Assembly (NCBI GenBank): GCA_017989775.1
Contig: JAGNPF010000054.1
Coordinates: 1-7,893, forward strand
Direction of reading: 5' to 3'
Source of the DNA: Flavobacterium sp.
Lineage (GTDB): Bacteria; Bacteroidota; Bacteroidia; Flavobacteriales; Flavobacteriaceae
Length of the DNA: 7,893 nucleotides
Part shown: in pieces, positions 6,398 to 7,893 of the stretch
Layout: each line of letters starts with the position of its first letter
Numbering within the stretch: the stretch's first letter is position 1
Notes under the pieces: generated by a model
The model's input: only the letters and a program-made list of their open reading frames with translations
Database searches by the model: none
What the model was told of the DNA's origin: nothing
Made by a program: the position numbers and the translations under genes

Positions 6398-7893
6398 TTA
6401 TGGGTTAATTGTCCAAGAAACGAAATATTGTTGCCCAATTGCTCCAGCACCCAATACTTGCGTATAATCTTTTCCTGCTATATTGGTGGCTCCCAATTTA
6501 ATGACCGATTTAAGTTTTGGAAGTTCGTAGTTGATTTGTGCATCGACAACGGTGGCGGATTCAATCATCCCGTCGGCCATTGTGGATTCCCACAAATACT
6601 CGCTGTTCCATCTTACACTGGCATTAAATCCAAAGTTTTGAAACAAGCTGTCATTTCCGACAGAAGCCTTAACCCTGTGTTTGGGCGTGTTGAAACCTGC
6701 TTCAAAACCAGGGTCTTTGGCTTGATCAAAATCGAATTGCGCATAGTTGTAACTAATTCCAAAATCATAAGCTCCCAACATTCTTTTGGAAAGTCCCACT
6801 CCAATGCCAAGGGAATGAATTTCCAAAGCCGTATTGGTATACAACTGATAAGCCCTAAAATTGCTGTTTTGAAGCGCATGCAAAGATTGCGCTCCTAGAT
6901 CGGCAGCACCACCAGCAGGATTTGGAGCATCTTGTGCCTTTCCATAATAGGTTGCAATGGCCGTTGTATTGCCTATAAAATTATTGTAAACATTATAATA
7001 CCCATTAAGATCGACGCTGACTTCCTTGATTTGGGAACGATACCCCAACTCAAACGCCTGAACCTCTTCCGGCTTCACCAATGCCACATTTGTTTTTTTC
7101 AACAATGCCGGATTACCGGTTGCCAACAATGCCCCCACAGATTCTCTTGTATAGGAATTGTAATAAGCATTTTCCCCCGTCATAATGGCCGTTGCCCCAC
7201 CGGCAAAAAATTGACCCGTTGCGGTTGCCACAGGAAATGTTTCCGTAAATCTTGTCAAGTTATCGGCAGCAGAACCCACCAGTGCCGCATACCCCACGTT
7301 GAATCCTATATATTGGTCTTGAGTGGTTGGGTTTCTAAAACCGGTTTGATAGGATGCCCTGAAATTATGTTGCTTTTTTTCGCCTCCAGAATACACCAAG
7401 GACAATCTTGGAGAATAATTGCCATCAAAATTTTTGGCTTTGTCGTAACGAATGGATCCCGTAAATTTAAACCTGTCCTCCATGAATTTTTTCTGCAACT
7501 GCGCGTAGGCACCATACTCATCGTAATTAATCAGGCTATTGGCATCGGTATATATCCTGCCATGAGAATCCAATTGATAGTTTCTATAAGACCCTCCCAC
7601 CTGAATTTCTCCAAATTTAACAAGGTCCTTGAAGTTATAATTGGCATCCGAATGGTATATTTTGGAATTATCCACCAATTTAGAACCCGTCAACGAACTC
7701 GGATCGGCAATTACGGTATTAAACGCAGATTGAAAAGCAGCGGTTCCCGGCATCAACCTGCCCACGTCAGCCTGTGAACGGGCAAAAGCATTGGATCCGG
7801 CAACATTGCCAAACAATGGACTTGAAGGATTATTGATGGCACCAGCATAATTTGCGGCATAAGTGCCATACCACGTTGCATCCGATTTCCACA
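6398..7893 (-). CDS. TonB-dependent receptor, C-terminal beta-barrel part (5' end outside window)
   Basis: The frame is open from the window's right edge to a TAA at 6398-6400, giving 497 visible residues of a larger outer-membrane receptor. The visible part starts WKSDATWYGTYAANYAGAI and continues through 7816 without a break, so the TTG there is not the true start. It is barrel sequence with alternating aromatic strands. FRASYQTGFRNPTTQDQYIG matches the barrel motif common in large Bacteroidota receptors, as do EVQAFELGYRSQIKEVSVDLNGYYNVYNNFIG (interrupted here only for context) type outer strands and the late segment KLGATNIAGKDYTQVLGAG. It ends in FVSWTINP, without the terminal aromatic residue common in proteobacterial barrels. 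The plug and any N-terminal carboxypeptidase-regulatory-like domain would lie upstream, outside the window. No SusD-type partner follows it; the next gene is atpD with its own promoter. The ligand is unknown. It is clearly different from the receptor at 672-2492. Confidence 0.87.
   Translation of the reverse strand, partial: WKSDATWYGTYAANYAGAINNPSSPLFGNVAGSNAFARSQADVGRLMPGTAAFQSAFNTVIADPSSLTGSKLVDNSKIYHSDANYNFKDLVKFGEIQVGGSYRNYQLDSHGRIYTDANSLINYDEYGAYAQLQKKFMEDRFKFTGSIRYDKAKNFDGNYSPRLSLVYSGGEKKQHNFRASYQTGFRNPTTQDQYIGFNVGYAALVGSAADNLTRFTETFPVATATGQFFAGGATAIMTGENAYYNSYTRESVGALLATGNPALLKKTNVALVKPEEVQAFELGYRSQIKEVSVDLNGYYNVYNNFIGNTTAIATYYGKAQDAPNPAGGAADLGAQSLHALQNSNFRAYQLYTNTALEIHSLGIGVGLSKRMLGAYDFGISYNYAQFDFDQAKDPGFEAGFNTPKHRVKASVGNDSLFQNFGFNASVRWNSEYLWESTMADGMIESATVVDAQINYELPKLKSVIKLGATNIAGKDYTQVLGAGAIGQQYFVSWTINP

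Noticed and set aside
6302..6898. Long plus-strand frames opposite the second receptor (6302-6898 and 6932-7777).
   Set aside because: They are antisense to a clear coding frame, their translations are rich in Cys, Arg and His with no recognisable domain, and they lack promoters. They are shadow frames.

Overview
The window looks like chromosomal DNA from a Bacteroidota member, most likely the genus Flavobacterium or a close relative. The reasons are the AT-rich sequence, the A-rich leaders without Shine-Dalgarno motifs, promoters of the TTTG-N19/20-TAnnTTTG type, two TonB-dependent receptors, a RecX protein of flavobacterial type, and an atpD-atpC pair standing apart from the other ATP synthase genes. 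I see no phage, insertion sequence, CRISPR array, tRNA or rRNA.

Layout from left to right. recX (100-576, +) has its own well-formed promoter. It is convergent with a BtuB/CirA-type TonB-dependent receptor (672-2492, -), and a hairpin terminator (623-650) lies between them. The receptor is divergent from a MocR-family regulator (2566-4068, +). Their 73-bp shared spacer carries an 18-bp palindrome, and a further half-site lies in the first codons of the regulator. The receptor and regulator therefore look like a control unit for uptake of an unknown ligand. The regulator's aminotransferase-like domain has Gln where the PLP-binding Lys should be, and several other cofactor-site residues are replaced. 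It probably senses its signal without covalently bound PLP.

Between the regulator and the convergent atpC lie a structured intergenic element (about 4139-4223), which resembles a dispersed flavobacterial motif and may be the Rfam Flavo-1 RNA, and a bidirectional terminator (4222-4261). atpC (4275-4556, -) and atpD (4640-6151, -) encode the epsilon and beta subunits of F1. Their 83-bp spacer is filled with two facing arrays of 7-bp repeats that can fold on each other. atpD has a near-consensus Bacteroidota promoter (6235-6266). Upstream lies the 3' part of a second, larger TonB-dependent receptor (6398 to the window edge, -) with its own terminator.

The strongest leads are the regulator with the lost PLP lysine, its shared operator, the structured element downstream of it, and the heptamer arrays inside the atpDC unit. 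The genes themselves are otherwise ordinary for this group.
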